From an uncultured Selenomonas sp. (GTDB lineage Bacteria > Bacillota > Negativicutes > Selenomonadales > Selenomonadaceae), in contig CALIBA010000183.1 in assembly GCA_938045435.1 (NCBI GenBank), positions 1-34,291 on the forward strand: a DNA stretch of 34,291 nucleotides, written 5' to 3'. This document shows positions 1 to 8,052 of the stretch, in pieces (position 1 is the first letter of the stretch; each line of letters begins with the position of its first letter). The position numbers and the translations under genes were made by a program. The notes below the pieces were generated by a model, which was given only the letters and a program-made list of their open reading frames with translations, was not told the origin of the DNA and made no database searches.

Positions 1-116
1 ATTTTACGCATCATTACCGTTTTACCAACACGGCGAGCACCAAAAATCAGTACTGCTTTATTGGGCGCGATTCGTGCTGTAATCTTCTCTTGAAGTATTC
101 TATTTACTGTTTCCAT
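1..116 (-). CDS. P-loop ATPase (ATP-binding protein), N-terminal fragment cut by window edge
   Basis: Only the first 38 residues are visible, starting at an ATG complementary to 114-116 and running off the left edge. They contain a Walker A motif (GARRVGKT) near residues 27-34, followed by VMMRK. A P-loop this close to the N-terminus, with a GxRRVGKT form, is typical of the Bacteroidales ATP-binding proteins that carry a C-terminal DUF4143 domain. That domain is not visible, so the family assignment is an inference. A TATCTTTG promoter box lies just upstream. The gene may be cargo of the conjugative element. Function is unknown. Confidence 0.7.
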   Translation of the reverse strand, partial: METVNRILQEKITARIAPNKAVLIFGARRVGKTVMMRK

Positions 117-134
117 ACCTTATAAAATATAATG

Positions 135-142
135 CAAAGATA
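135..142 (-). promoter_or_regulatory. Bacteroidetes -7 promoter box for the ATPase gene
   Basis: On the minus strand this reads TATCTTTG, an exact TAnnTTTG box, about 20 bp before the ATPase start codon. A weak -33 element (TTCG in place of TTTG) sits 19 bp further upstream. Confidence 0.5.
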
Positions 143-358
143 ATCATATTTTTTTAATTGGCGAATTTTACAAAAAAAACGGGCTATTAAATGGCGATTT
201 TTACAACCACAATCTTATGGAAGTTGTTTCATTGTTTTTAGTAATGATATATGTTCATACTATGATGACTCAATAATTTACCAGACATACGTTTCTGAAA
301 TTTGTCCTTATAGGAATGAAAAACTCACATATATTGTGCTAATTAATATATAATTAAA
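143..358. other. AT-rich intergenic region, no gene seen
   Basis: No convincing reading frame or RNA gene is visible between the ATPase promoter and the rteC terminator. In CTnDOT a small RNA, RteR, is encoded just downstream of rteC, so this stretch or the adjoining terminator is where it would be expected. I cannot recognise its sequence here. Confidence 0.4.
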
Positions 359-395
359 TGAAAATAAAAAGACAGGATACGAGTATTCCTGTCTT
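359..395 (-). terminator. Intrinsic terminator downstream of rteC
   Basis: Positions 369-377 (AAGACAGGA) pair perfectly with 387-395 (TCCTGTCTT), and the stem extends inwards with one bulge. On the minus strand the hairpin is followed by TTTTTATTTT. It begins about 23 bp past the rteC stop codon, so it most likely ends the rteC transcript. Confidence 0.75.
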
Positions 396-417
396 CTCAT
401 ATGTAATGGATATTTTT

Positions 418-1023
418 TTATTTTCTCATCCGCTCCAACTCCTCATCACGCAACATTCTCTCGTTCAGTTTTTCCTGCATCCTGTCAATGAAATAGGTGC
501 GGCTTTCGTTCTTCCGGCGTTTGATATCAGTGTAGAAGCGGTAGCAGTCTTTAGAATCAACCCCGAATATCTTATAGAGAAGTGGGGCGAGCTGTTTGAG
601 CGGCATATTGCCGTTGTTGATGCAGCCCATCACGTCTATGCCGTAGATAAGTTCCACGAGGTCGATGGCATTGCCCGTCCATTGAAGAAGGCTGGCGGTG
701 GTTTCTGTTGCGTTGTTGGCGGATATTAGTGGTGGCACTTGGGGCGTGGCAAGGAATTTCTGCATCTTTCTTACGAAAGACAGAGCCTTGCTGACGTAGG
801 CGGCAATCTCTCTTTTTTCTTCTGACAGATTACGTACGGGATGGTGCTGCAACTCGATTTCGATGTAGGCAAGCGCGATGACGGTAAGGTTCATGTCCAT
901 GCCGCCGTTGCACAGTTCGATCACTTGGGTGGCGAAAGCCGTGTATGCCGTTTCCATATTGCAGTCGCCGGCTTCGTTTATCAGGCGGAAAAAGTCGGTT
1001 TCCGCCAGCAAGAAATAATTCAT
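418..1023 (-). CDS. rteC: RteC, tetracycline-cascade regulator of element excision
   Basis: This 201-residue protein matches RteC as I recall it, starting at MNYFLLAETDFFRLINEAGD and including a segment around NMETAYTAFATQVIELCNGG. In CTnDOT, RteC is a DNA-binding protein made after RteB activation. It binds an inverted repeat upstream of the xis2c promoter and switches on excision. I chose the ATG at 1021-1023 rather than the one at 1086 because an intrinsic terminator for the upstream gene ends near 1098. The promoter must then lie in 1024-1097, which fits the nearer start. Here a dihydrofolate-reductase-family gene separates rteB from rteC. A terminator follows closely downstream. Confidence 0.92.
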   Translation of the reverse strand: MNYFLLAETDFFRLINEAGDCNMETAYTAFATQVIELCNGGMDMNLTVIALAYIEIELQHHPVRNLSEEKREIAAYVSKALSFVRKMQKFLATPQVPPLISANNATETTASLLQWTGNAIDLVELIYGIDVMGCINNGNMPLKQLAPLLYKIFGVDSKDCYRFYTDIKRRKNESRTYFIDRMQEKLNERMLRDEELERMRK

Positions 1024-1097
1024 GGTTCTGTCAATTTTGAAAATTACACTTTGTTTTCTGCGTGCGCACATGAATATAATTGGCAAAAAACGCGGCA
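1024..1097 (-). promoter_or_regulatory. rteC promoter region with GTGCGCAC palindrome
   Basis: This is the only sequence left for an rteC promoter between the upstream terminator and the start codon. It holds the palindrome GTGCGCAC at 1062-1069 and a weak box (TAATTTTC, minus strand) some 15 bp before the ATG. In CTnDOT the rteC promoter is activated by RteB. The palindrome is a candidate RteB operator by position only. Confidence 0.4.
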
Positions 1098-1140
1098 GAA
1101 AATAAAAAATCCAACACTCAATTTTACAAAGTGCTGGATT
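1098..1140 (-). terminator. Intrinsic terminator after the DHFR-family gene
   Basis: Positions 1108-1118 (AATCCAACACT) pair with 1130-1140 (AGTGCTGGATT), allowing one wobble. On the minus strand a TTTTTTATTTT tract follows. It lies about 120 bp past the stop codon of the DHFR-family gene and isolates rteC transcription from it. Confidence 0.7.
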
Positions 1141-1261
1141 TCAGAGGTATAAAATTCAGTATTTTTTCACAAGGACAAATTATCTCCGACTTAAATTGTT
1201 TGTAATCGGAACATTTATTCTATTCCTGAAAATAGAAATGTATGCTTGCCGCACATTTTGG

Positions 1262-1684
1262 CTATCTTGCTTTTTTATCAAGGATATAGATAATGCGACA
1301 TACACCGTTGGGATAGCTTTTCAAAGAGGAAAGCGTCCAGTGTTGCTCTGGCAGAGCCGACTTAAAAAAATGTCGTCCGCTTCCGGATATGAAAGGAACG
1401 GTGTATAGTATGATTTCATCCACAGCGTGCATCCGCAGCAGTCCGTTTATATAGTCTGCCGTGTCCGGTGTGGCTTCCGCGAGGTAACGGATGTTTGTGC
1501 AGTCTTTTCTCCATTCGTGCAGCATTGAAATGGAATAGTCCGGTGTCACACGGTAAAAGGCTTTCTTCCTGATTTCATCAAGACCGCAACGGTCAAGGCA
1601 CAAATCCTGATGTGCTTTATCATATAACTCTGAAGAAAGACATCCGTCCATCGTCAGTACGGCGAGAATCTGAACTTTACCCAT
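1262..1684 (-). CDS. Dihydrofolate reductase family protein (RibD C-terminal-like), short
   Basis: This 140-residue protein has the hallmarks of the RibD-C/dihydrofolate-reductase fold: an N-terminal beta strand ending in LTMDG (the usual SLDG position) and a late motif DEIILYTVPFISGSGRHFF, which corresponds to the strand and GxGR/xLF loop of the family. It is shorter than the usual 170-180 residues, with the loss in the middle, so NADPH and substrate binding may be altered. The start at 1684 is preceded by an AAAGGAAA purine run. The gene lies between rteB and rteC, which are normally neighbours, so it looks like an accessory insertion. It has its own promoter and a long structured leader, and a terminator behind it. 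Whether it reduces folate, confers drug tolerance or is inactive cannot be told. Confidence 0.75.
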   Translation of the reverse strand: MGKVQILAVLTMDGCLSSELYDKAHQDLCLDRCGLDEIRKKAFYRVTPDYSISMLHEWRKDCTNIRYLAEATPDTADYINGLLRMHAVDEIILYTVPFISGSGRHFFKSALPEQHWTLSSLKSYPNGVCRIIYILDKKAR

Positions 1685-1926
1685 AATCGTTTCCTTTCGT
1701 TAGGCAAGGGTAAAAAAGTAGCGTGCAATTCACACTACCTTCAAGCGATGGCTCTGGTAAAGCCTTTACGGAGAGTACGTGAATGCACGCTATGCGTAAG
1801 CATAGCATAAGCATCACGCAATCGTCTCCGTAGTTCCAATTTACCAGATTTTCGCTTGAAACGCCTTGCGGTCTTATCCTATATGTTGGCGGCGAAAAGC
1901 TCCTGCCAATCGCCGTTTTTCTCAAA
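1685..1926 (-). promoter_or_regulatory. Structured 5' leader RNA with alternative terminator
   Basis: Read on the minus strand, a five-step stacked hairpin spans 1860 down to 1741. Its steps are TTCAAGCGA/TCGCTTGAA, TCTGGTAAA/TTTACCAGA, TACGGAGA/TCTCCGTA, CGTGATGC/GCATTCACG with one bulge, and GCTATGC-TTAC-GCATAGC at the tip. A competing 14-bp stem pairs 1779-1792 with 1719-1733 (one bulged base), and TTTTTT at 1717-1712 follows it, as in an intrinsic terminator. The competing stem uses bases of the tip helices and crosses the others, so the two folds exclude each other. Near the 5' end CGGCGA/TCGCCG and TTGG/CCAA could form a pseudoknot. This is the pattern of an attenuator or riboswitch. 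The ligand, if any, is unknown. Confidence 0.6.
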
Positions 1927-1933
1927 TGTTATG

Positions 1934-1941
1934 CAAAGATA
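1934..1941 (-). promoter_or_regulatory. -7 promoter box for the DHFR-family gene
   Basis: The minus strand reads TATCTTTG, an exact TAnnTTTG box, between the rteB stop codon and the structured leader. A transcript starting about 8 bp downstream would carry a leader of roughly 240 nt. No clear -33 TTTG is seen. Confidence 0.5.
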
Positions 1942-1963
1942 GCCAAATTCAGTGAATTACGGG

Positions 1964-3286
1964 CTATGATTGCTTGAATTTATATTTAAGTCCATACTCT
2001 TCAAGTTTGCTGTATAGTGTTGTCCTGCCTATGCCGAGCAGTTCTGCGGCGACACTCCGGTTGCCGTTTGCCTGTTTCAACGCACGCAATATCCGCTCCT
2101 TATCCTCCGCGTCATTGCGCAAGGCGAAGCTGACAGTAGAGGTCGGTTTCGTCACGGCAAGTTCCAGATGCTCTTTCATGACAACACCTTCCTGCGCCTG
2201 CAATACAGCACCCATAACTTTCTGCCGAAGTTCCCGCACGTTGCCCGGCCATGCGTGTGTCAGCAACGCTTTACGTGCTTCGGAACTGAACCCGCTCACG
2301 CTACACTCCAGCTCTCTGTTTGCCATATCACGGAAGAACTCTGCCAGCGGCATAATGTCTTCTTGACAGTCACGCAACGGAGGAACGGTTATCCCGAAGT
2401 CGTGCAGGCGGTACAGAAGATCCTGCCGAAAACGCTTTTCATTCACCGATACCTCCAAATCTTCATTGGTAGCAGCGATGATGCGGACATTGAAATTCCG
2501 GTCTGCCTTGTCTCCGACCGGGCGATACCGCCTCTCCTGTATGGCACGGAGCAACATCTGTTGGGTTTCCAACGCGAGGTTTCCTACCTCGTCCAGAAAC
2601 AACGTGCCGCCTTCCGCCTCATGGAAATATCCTTTCTTGGCATTGTCCGCACCTGTAAATGCACCTTTGACGTGTCCGAAGAAAGCCGACGGTGCAAGCT
2701 CTTTGGAGAGTGAACCGCAGTCCACCGCCACAAATGGCTTGCCTGCACGTTTGCTCTTGTCATGCAACAGGTGGGCAATATGCTCCTTGCCCGTGCCGTT
2801 CTCACCAAATATCATCACGCTCATATCGGTGGCGGCTACCAGCCTTATGCGGTGCATGATTTTCTGAAAGGCGGAACCTTCACGGGCGAATATAGGCATA
2901 CGGCGTTGTCCTGCCTGACGTTCTTTCAGTATGGAACGGATCAGGGGGACAAGTTTATCCTCCACAAGCTGTTTGGGAATATAGTCTATCGAGCCGAGTT
3001 TCATGCTTTCCACGGCGGTATTAACTTCGGCGTAGTCGGTCATAATGATGAAGGGCTGCATCTTTCCCTCCTTTCGCATCCAGCACAAAAGGTCTATGCC
3101 ACTGCCGTCAGGCAGACGCAGGTCGGCAACCACGATATCATTATCTGTTGCCTGTTGCAGATGTTTCTTCGCGGTTGAGAGGTGGTAAGCCTTCATATTG
3201 CGGTAGCCCTCCCGTGACAGCATATTGCAGACATATTCGCAATACACGATGTTGTCTTCCACCACAATTATTTTTGTCTTATTCAT
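1964..3286 (-). CDS. rteB: RteB, NtrC-type response regulator
   Basis: The 440-residue protein has three parts. Residues 1-125 are a receiver domain with phospho-acceptor Asp55 in VVADLRLPD. Residues 135-370 are a sigma-54 interaction AAA+ domain with Walker A GENGTGKE (161-168), the GAFTGA loop (208-213) and Walker B TLFLDE (228-233). The C-terminal Fis-type helix-turn-helix spans about 393-430. This is the CTnDOT RteB layout. RteB is phosphorylated by RteA and activates rteC. The start overlaps the end of rteA by 8 bp, so the two are translationally coupled in the tetQ operon. The intact GAFTGA loop implies contact with sigma-54, although the dependence of the target promoter on it is not shown by this sequence. 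Confidence 0.96.
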   Translation of the reverse strand: MNKTKIIVVEDNIVYCEYVCNMLSREGYRNMKAYHLSTAKKHLQQATDNDIVVADLRLPDGSGIDLLCWMRKEGKMQPFIIMTDYAEVNTAVESMKLGSIDYIPKQLVEDKLVPLIRSILKERQAGQRRMPIFAREGSAFQKIMHRIRLVAATDMSVMIFGENGTGKEHIAHLLHDKSKRAGKPFVAVDCGSLSKELAPSAFFGHVKGAFTGADNAKKGYFHEAEGGTLFLDEVGNLALETQQMLLRAIQERRYRPVGDKADRNFNVRIIAATNEDLEVSVNEKRFRQDLLYRLHDFGITVPPLRDCQEDIMPLAEFFRDMANRELECSVSGFSSEARKALLTHAWPGNVRELRQKVMGAVLQAQEGVVMKEHLELAVTKPTSTVSFALRNDAEDKERILRALKQANGNRSVAAELLGIGRTTLYSKLEEYGLKYKFKQS

Positions 3287-5597
3287 CTTCGTATTTTCTC
3301 CTTTCCTCTTCTGCCAACCGTATTATTTCCACTCCCTTATCCAGCACGGCAGTCACGGCATGGCTTAACGCTTCACCATCCGGGAGAGCATCGCCACGAA
3401 GCAATCCGTAAAGTACATTCAGCGGTTGGTCGGCACGGAGCACCTCCCACGAACTGCGCAGGTGGTGGATCAGGGAATCCAGCTTTTGCAGGTCTTTTTC
3501 TTTTGCTGCATCCCGTACCGCCTGCATTTCCTTTTCTGTTTCAGTTATCAACTTTTCCAGCATGACGGCTTCATTGCCATAGGACAATAAGGCGGAAAAG
3601 TCCGGTTTCCCGTCCGGTGTCGCTTTTATGGCACACCTGTCGGAAACCTCCATCAGTTCCGATATGGAGAACGGTTTGAACAGGCATCCGGCAAAGCCTT
3701 TTGCCAATAGTTCCCCTTTGTTACAACTGCCCGAAGCGGTTGCCACAACCACCGGGATTGTTGGTGAATTGCCCACGTTGGACGAACGCAACAGTTCCAG
3801 CAATTCGAAACCGTTTATATCGGGCATATTCAAGTCTGTCAGCAACAGGCTGTATTCTTTCTGGCGTATCATTTCCATCAGTGCCGCAGCATCGGTGCAA
3901 GTGTCGCAGTGTATTCCTTCTTGGGAATACATCTCTTTCAGCATCAGAAGTAATACCTCATCATTGTCAATGGCGACAACATCATGGAATTTATTGTTAT
4001 GATAAACAGGTGTATTGCTTGTATATCCAAGCTGTTCTTCAGCTTCCTGCATAGAAATTTCAACTGTGAAACGACTGCCTTTCCCTTTCTTGCTGTCTAA
4101 ACGGATTGTTCCGCCAAGCATCGACACAATATTACGCATTATGGCAAGCCCAAGCCCGAAACCCTCCTTTGCGGCGGCATTTGATAGACGTTCAAACGCA
4201 CCGAACGCTTGTTTCTGTTCCTCTTCTGTCATGCCTGTACCTGTATCTTCAACGACCAGTGTCAGAACTCCATTATCATATTCAGTAATCAAAGAAACAC
4301 CGCCTTCTTCTGTGAACTTGACAGCGTTTGACAGCAGGTTATTCCCGATTTGTATTATTCGCTCTTTGTCGGTCAATACAATGGCATCGTGTCCAGTCTT
4401 CACGGACAAGGACAGCCCTTTGTTCACGGCAACAGGCATGAACTCCGTTTCAAGTGTGTGCGTGATTGCTGAAATCCGGCAGGGTGACAGACGGGGCTGT
4501 TCCTTGCCGTTGTCCAGGCGGAAGAAGTCAAGCAAAGTGTTAAGCATATCCCGCATACGGTCGGAGGATTGCAGTATGTTTTGGATATACTGCCCGGACT
4601 TATCCTCACACTGTTCTTTCCGTATCAGTCCGGCATAGCCTGTTATTGCTGTCAGCGGTGTGCGCAGTTCATGGGTGATAGTATGTACCGCCTTCTTCCT
4701 TGACGTTATCAGTGCCTCGTTCCGTTGTACGGATTGTTCCAGTTGCCTTATCAAATCAGTTGTCTTGTGCTTGTATTGTTTAATGCTTTTTGCATCACGA
4801 TGTATGATGATGTAGGAAATTAACAACAATAGAAGAACGAATCCCATTAAACCGCCTACTTGCATAAATGACTTTTCACGCATGGCAACTATTTCGTTTT
4901 CCCGGCTTTGCAGTTCGGTTTGTACCTTTTCTTCTATTTGGCAAATCAATTCTTGCAGTTGTCTGTTAAGTTCTGCATTACGAGCTGCAAGGCTGTCGGC
5001 TTGTTCCGACAATTGGCGATCCTGCACTTTCTGTTCGCTGATTACGTTTCTATTGACCGAATGAAGGATAGTGGTTGATACTGCTGGAGTTACTTCCTTT
5101 TTTTTGCCGAATATGCCTAAGAAACCTTTTCGTTTTGGCTTTTTGGACTGTTCCTGCACACTTTTCTGTACAATAACCGGAATTTGATTGGCTATCTTCT
5201 TGTTAATAGATTGTTGTTCATCCATTAACCGGACTATCTGGAACATCTGTCGTTCCTTATCCTCTAAAAGACTGCGCACACTATCGATGCGCTCTGCTGG
5301 ATAGGTGGCCTTGAAACGGCAGAGCATACTGTCCATTGCCATACGCCGTGCATGGTAATGCTCGATATCTTTATCGTTCCATTCCAGTATTGTTTCACCC
5401 AATAGAGAAAATTTTATCATTTGAATATTGATATTGTTTATTTCTTTTCGGAGCTCGTCTATTTTTTTATTGCCAAGTTCTAATGCTTCTATCTCCTGCC
5501 ATTCATAGAGGCTATTATATGCCATACATCCGATAAGAATGGAGATAAGTATATATCCCAACCGTATTGCCTTATAGAAATTTCCTGACCGCTCCAT
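3279..5597 (-). CDS. rteA: RteA, hybrid sensor histidine kinase
   Basis: The 772-residue membrane kinase has a first transmembrane segment near residues 11-28, a mostly charged sensor region with coiled-coil character (about 185-240), and a second segment near 247-265. The kinase core follows: H-box HTITHELRTP with His309, N-box around 417-430 (GNNLLSNAVKF), G1 DTGTGM (451-456) and G2 GFGLGLA (479-485). A receiver domain (about 537-655) carries Asp588 and Lys641. The C-terminus holds a histidine-phosphotransfer-like helix with LIHHLRSSW (His711/712). The start codon is coupled to the tetQ stop through TAATG. In CTnDOT, RteA and RteB respond to tetracycline because the whole operon is controlled from the tetQ leader. 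What RteA itself senses is not known. Confidence 0.96.
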   Translation of the reverse strand: MERSGNFYKAIRLGYILISILIGCMAYNSLYEWQEIEALELGNKKIDELRKEINNINIQMIKFSLLGETILEWNDKDIEHYHARRMAMDSMLCRFKATYPAERIDSVRSLLEDKERQMFQIVRLMDEQQSINKKIANQIPVIVQKSVQEQSKKPKRKGFLGIFGKKKEVTPAVSTTILHSVNRNVISEQKVQDRQLSEQADSLAARNAELNRQLQELICQIEEKVQTELQSRENEIVAMREKSFMQVGGLMGFVLLLLLISYIIIHRDAKSIKQYKHKTTDLIRQLEQSVQRNEALITSRKKAVHTITHELRTPLTAITGYAGLIRKEQCEDKSGQYIQNILQSSDRMRDMLNTLLDFFRLDNGKEQPRLSPCRISAITHTLETEFMPVAVNKGLSLSVKTGHDAIVLTDKERIIQIGNNLLSNAVKFTEEGGVSLITEYDNGVLTLVVEDTGTGMTEEEQKQAFGAFERLSNAAAKEGFGLGLAIMRNIVSMLGGTIRLDSKKGKGSRFTVEISMQEAEEQLGYTSNTPVYHNNKFHDVVAIDNDEVLLLMLKEMYSQEGIHCDTCTDAAALMEMIRQKEYSLLLTDLNMPDINGFELLELLRSSNVGNSPTIPVVVATASGSCNKGELLAKGFAGCLFKPFSISELMEVSDRCAIKATPDGKPDFSALLSYGNEAVMLEKLITETEKEMQAVRDAAKEKDLQKLDSLIHHLRSSWEVLRADQPLNVLYGLLRGDALPDGEALSHAVTAVLDKGVEIIRLAEEERRKYEDE

Positions 5598-7522
5598 TAT
5601 TTTAATGACATTGATTTTTGGAACATGAATAAAAGTTTATCTTTTTCGTTCATGCGGATATTATCAGAATAACCGTCTTTTGTTATTTGATACCCACATG
5701 GCTTAACCATAAAAATGCCTAAGCCCTTAGTGTACGAACTTACTTCTGAGGCATAGTCTTTACTTGTATTTAATGGAACTTTCCCTTTAATATGACACCA
5801 CTCATTATTACAACTGATGTCTTCAATCTCAGACATCAGTTTTTGCAAATCTGTAATAGCTTTGGAACTCGCTACTTGGGGTATCTGCAACTCAAAACAG
5901 AGCATCGGTTCGAGAATGTCCACACCTGACTGTTGCAAAGCCAGCCTGAAGACATAAGGGGTCAGCTGTCTGAAATCAGCAGGTGTACTTACCGGGCTAT
6001 AATACTCGGCTTGAGTAAAAGTTACTTTCAGATCTGTCACTTCCCATCCATGTAAACCAGATTGGCAAGACATACGAATCCCTTCAAAAACGGCATTTTG
6101 AAAAGAATGGTTCAGATAACCATAGGAGATGTCACTTTCGATTTGCAACCCTGCCCCTAACGGTAAGGGTTCAAGAGTCAGCCCTATTGTGGCCCAGTAA
6201 GGGTTGGGTGGTACTTCGATCTGAATAATCTTATTGACCTTTTTTATAGGTCGTTCTTTGTAGATAGTCTTGATCTCATCAAAATGGACCTTTACGGAAA
6301 ATCGTTCTTCCAGCAATGTCTGTATGATTTCCTTTTGGGTCAAACCATATAACGAGATTTCCAATTCATCACTATATGAGTTTATGGAAAAGGACAAAGA
6401 CGGGTCTTCAATCCACAATGTATTCAGAGCGGATATCACCTTGCTTCTCTCTTCGGGCTTATTTGGCCGGACGGAGGATTTGAGAGCGGGATGCTGATGA
6501 GATAATCCTTGAATCAAACAAGGTTTAGCACCTAAATAATCTCCGATTCGAAAATCTTCTATATCTTCTACAATCGCGATATCATTGGCACCCACTTCAT
6601 CAACATTTATCTCTCTGCCCTGATAAATAGTCTTTAGATTTTTAATCTTGATGAATTTTTCCGAATCGTTGATTCTTACAACGTCTCGAAGTCTCAGACT
6701 TCCGTCAATTATTTTAAGAAAACTTCTTTTATGCCCTTTGGGGTCATGCTCTATCTTATAGAGATAAGCTGAAAGTCTGTTTGAGACTGATGCCGGAGGA
6801 AGTATAAAAGAAGAAATGGCGTCCAACAACTCATTGATACCGATATTGAACATTGCTGATCCATGTAGCACCGGATAGACTTTGGCTTTTGCCACAAGAG
6901 CGATTATCGTATTCCAATAATCAGCCGGTGAAATTTCGCTATCCGCCAAATATCGTTCTAATATATCGTCGTCATGGTTGCATACAAATTCTTTGTATTC
7001 TTCCTTTATATATGTTTGGGAGCAAACCGGATAAACCGATCCATCGACAACAGTTTGCATAAACAGGACATCTTGCGACAGATTTGTTTTTATATCCATA
7101 TACAAACGCTCCAAATTCACACCGGCACGGTCAATCTTATTGATAAATATAATTGTCGGGATTTGCAGCTTTTGTAAAGTACTGAACAGCAACTTTGTCT
7201 GCGCTTGTATGCCTTCCTTTGCGGATAAGATGAGGACTGCTCCATCAAGCATTTTGAATGTCCGCTCCACTTCCGCAATAAAATCCATGTGTCCCGGAGT
7301 GTCAATGATATTGCATTTCACTCCATTCCAGATAATAGATGTCGTAGAAGCCCGGACAGTAATTCCTCTACGTTTCTCTATATCCATAGAGTCCGTTATG
7401 GTGTCACCATTATCCACACGGCCGCACTTTTCCGTTGCTCCACTGGCAAACAGCAGATTCTCGGTTACGGAAGTTTTTCCTGCATCAATGTGAGCAAGAA
7501 TTCCTAAATTTATAATATTCAT
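5597..7522 (-). CDS. tetQ: TetQ, ribosomal protection tetracycline resistance protein
   Basis: TetQ is an EF-G-like GTPase that binds the ribosome and expels tetracycline. From the ATG at 7520-7522 the product is 641 residues, the standard TetQ length. A start at 7570 would add 16 residues that TetQ does not need and would place the start inside the leader. GTPase motifs are visible: AHIDAGKT (10-17), DTPGH (74-78) and NKID (128-131). EF-G-like domains follow, with the conserved C-terminal [17 protein letters not shown]. It is the first gene of the tetQ-rteA-rteB operon and shares one base with rteA. Expression is governed by a translational attenuator in its leader. The reading frame looks complete and functional. 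Confidence 0.98.
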
Positions 7523-7649
7523 TTGGATTAAGCAATAATATACTACAGTAGATGCATTGTCGAAACGCACCTTTTAATACCTCCTCGTAGCATATGAGAA
7601 CTACAGGATTACTAACTCGTATTAATATGTATATTATTACTGCCGCATA
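7523..7649 (-). promoter_or_regulatory. tetQ leader with translational attenuator
   Basis: The leader between the tetQ promoter and start codon contains a perfect 10-bp inverted repeat. GTATATTATT at 7629-7638 near the transcript start pairs with AATAATATAC at 7534-7543, just before the start codon. Pairing would close off the ribosome entry site. In CTnDOT the tetQ operon is known to be controlled by translational attenuation involving a very short leader peptide, and this arrangement fits that model. Confidence 0.7.
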
Positions 7650-7656
7650 ACGATTA

Positions 7657-7687
7657 CAAAATTACACAAAAAAATATATCTAACAAA
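7657..7687 (-). promoter_or_regulatory. tetQ operon promoter
   Basis: On the minus strand TTTG at 7687-7684 is followed after exactly 19 bp by TAATTTTG at 7664-7657. This is a perfect Bacteroidetes -33/-7 promoter. It drives tetQ-rteA-rteB. Confidence 0.85.
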
Positions 7688-7742
7688 AGTGGGAGGATTT
7701 TTTAACTTTTTACCATAGACATTTTATTAGGGAAGCGTAGGT

Positions 7743-7910
7743 TCAACTGGCAAGTACAAATAAGTAGAAATGTTTGAACAACACCGTTTTAGGAAGTTGA
7801 AAAATCAAGTTTCTCTCTCGGTATAGCGTTTATTTTGGCCAATATCTTCTTTAGTTTAGCATTTGTGTATTTCCCATTCGTGTTCTATTTAGCTCCTTAT
7901 TATGAGTATG
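7743..7910 (-). pseudogene. Degenerate transposase C-terminus
   Basis: On the minus strand a reading frame with at least two single-base shifts gives KLKKILAKINAIPREKLDFS, then TPKTVLFKHFYLFVLAS and a stop at 7743-7745. The PREKLDFSTP-type string followed by a short aromatic tail and stop resembles the end of IS30-like insertion sequence transposases. No upstream part of the gene is recognisable. It is an old scar between the tetQ promoter and the methylase/helicase gene. The family assignment is tentative. Confidence 0.45.
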
Positions 7911-8052
7911 TAGCAAGTTACTTATCAAATTCAGCCTCTTTGAGGGTCAAATATGGTTTTGCAAATGGTGACTGACAAGACATAAACAAGGTCAGCAGGA
8001 ATTTTTTACATAAATGGACATGAATGTATATAACCTAAAATAAGAATAAATT

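Noticed and set aside
358..1152. Rightward frames opposite rteC
   Set aside because: They are antisense to rteC and lack any domain.
1699..1870. Possible integron attC site, because GTTAGGC occurs at 1699-1705 next to a long hairpin
   Set aside because: The order of core sites is reversed (GTTRRRY precedes the hairpin where RYYYAAC should), no matching second core was found, and no integrase or cassette lies near.
2168..4638. Rightward frames opposite rteB and rteA
   Set aside because: They are shadows of the kinase and regulator genes.
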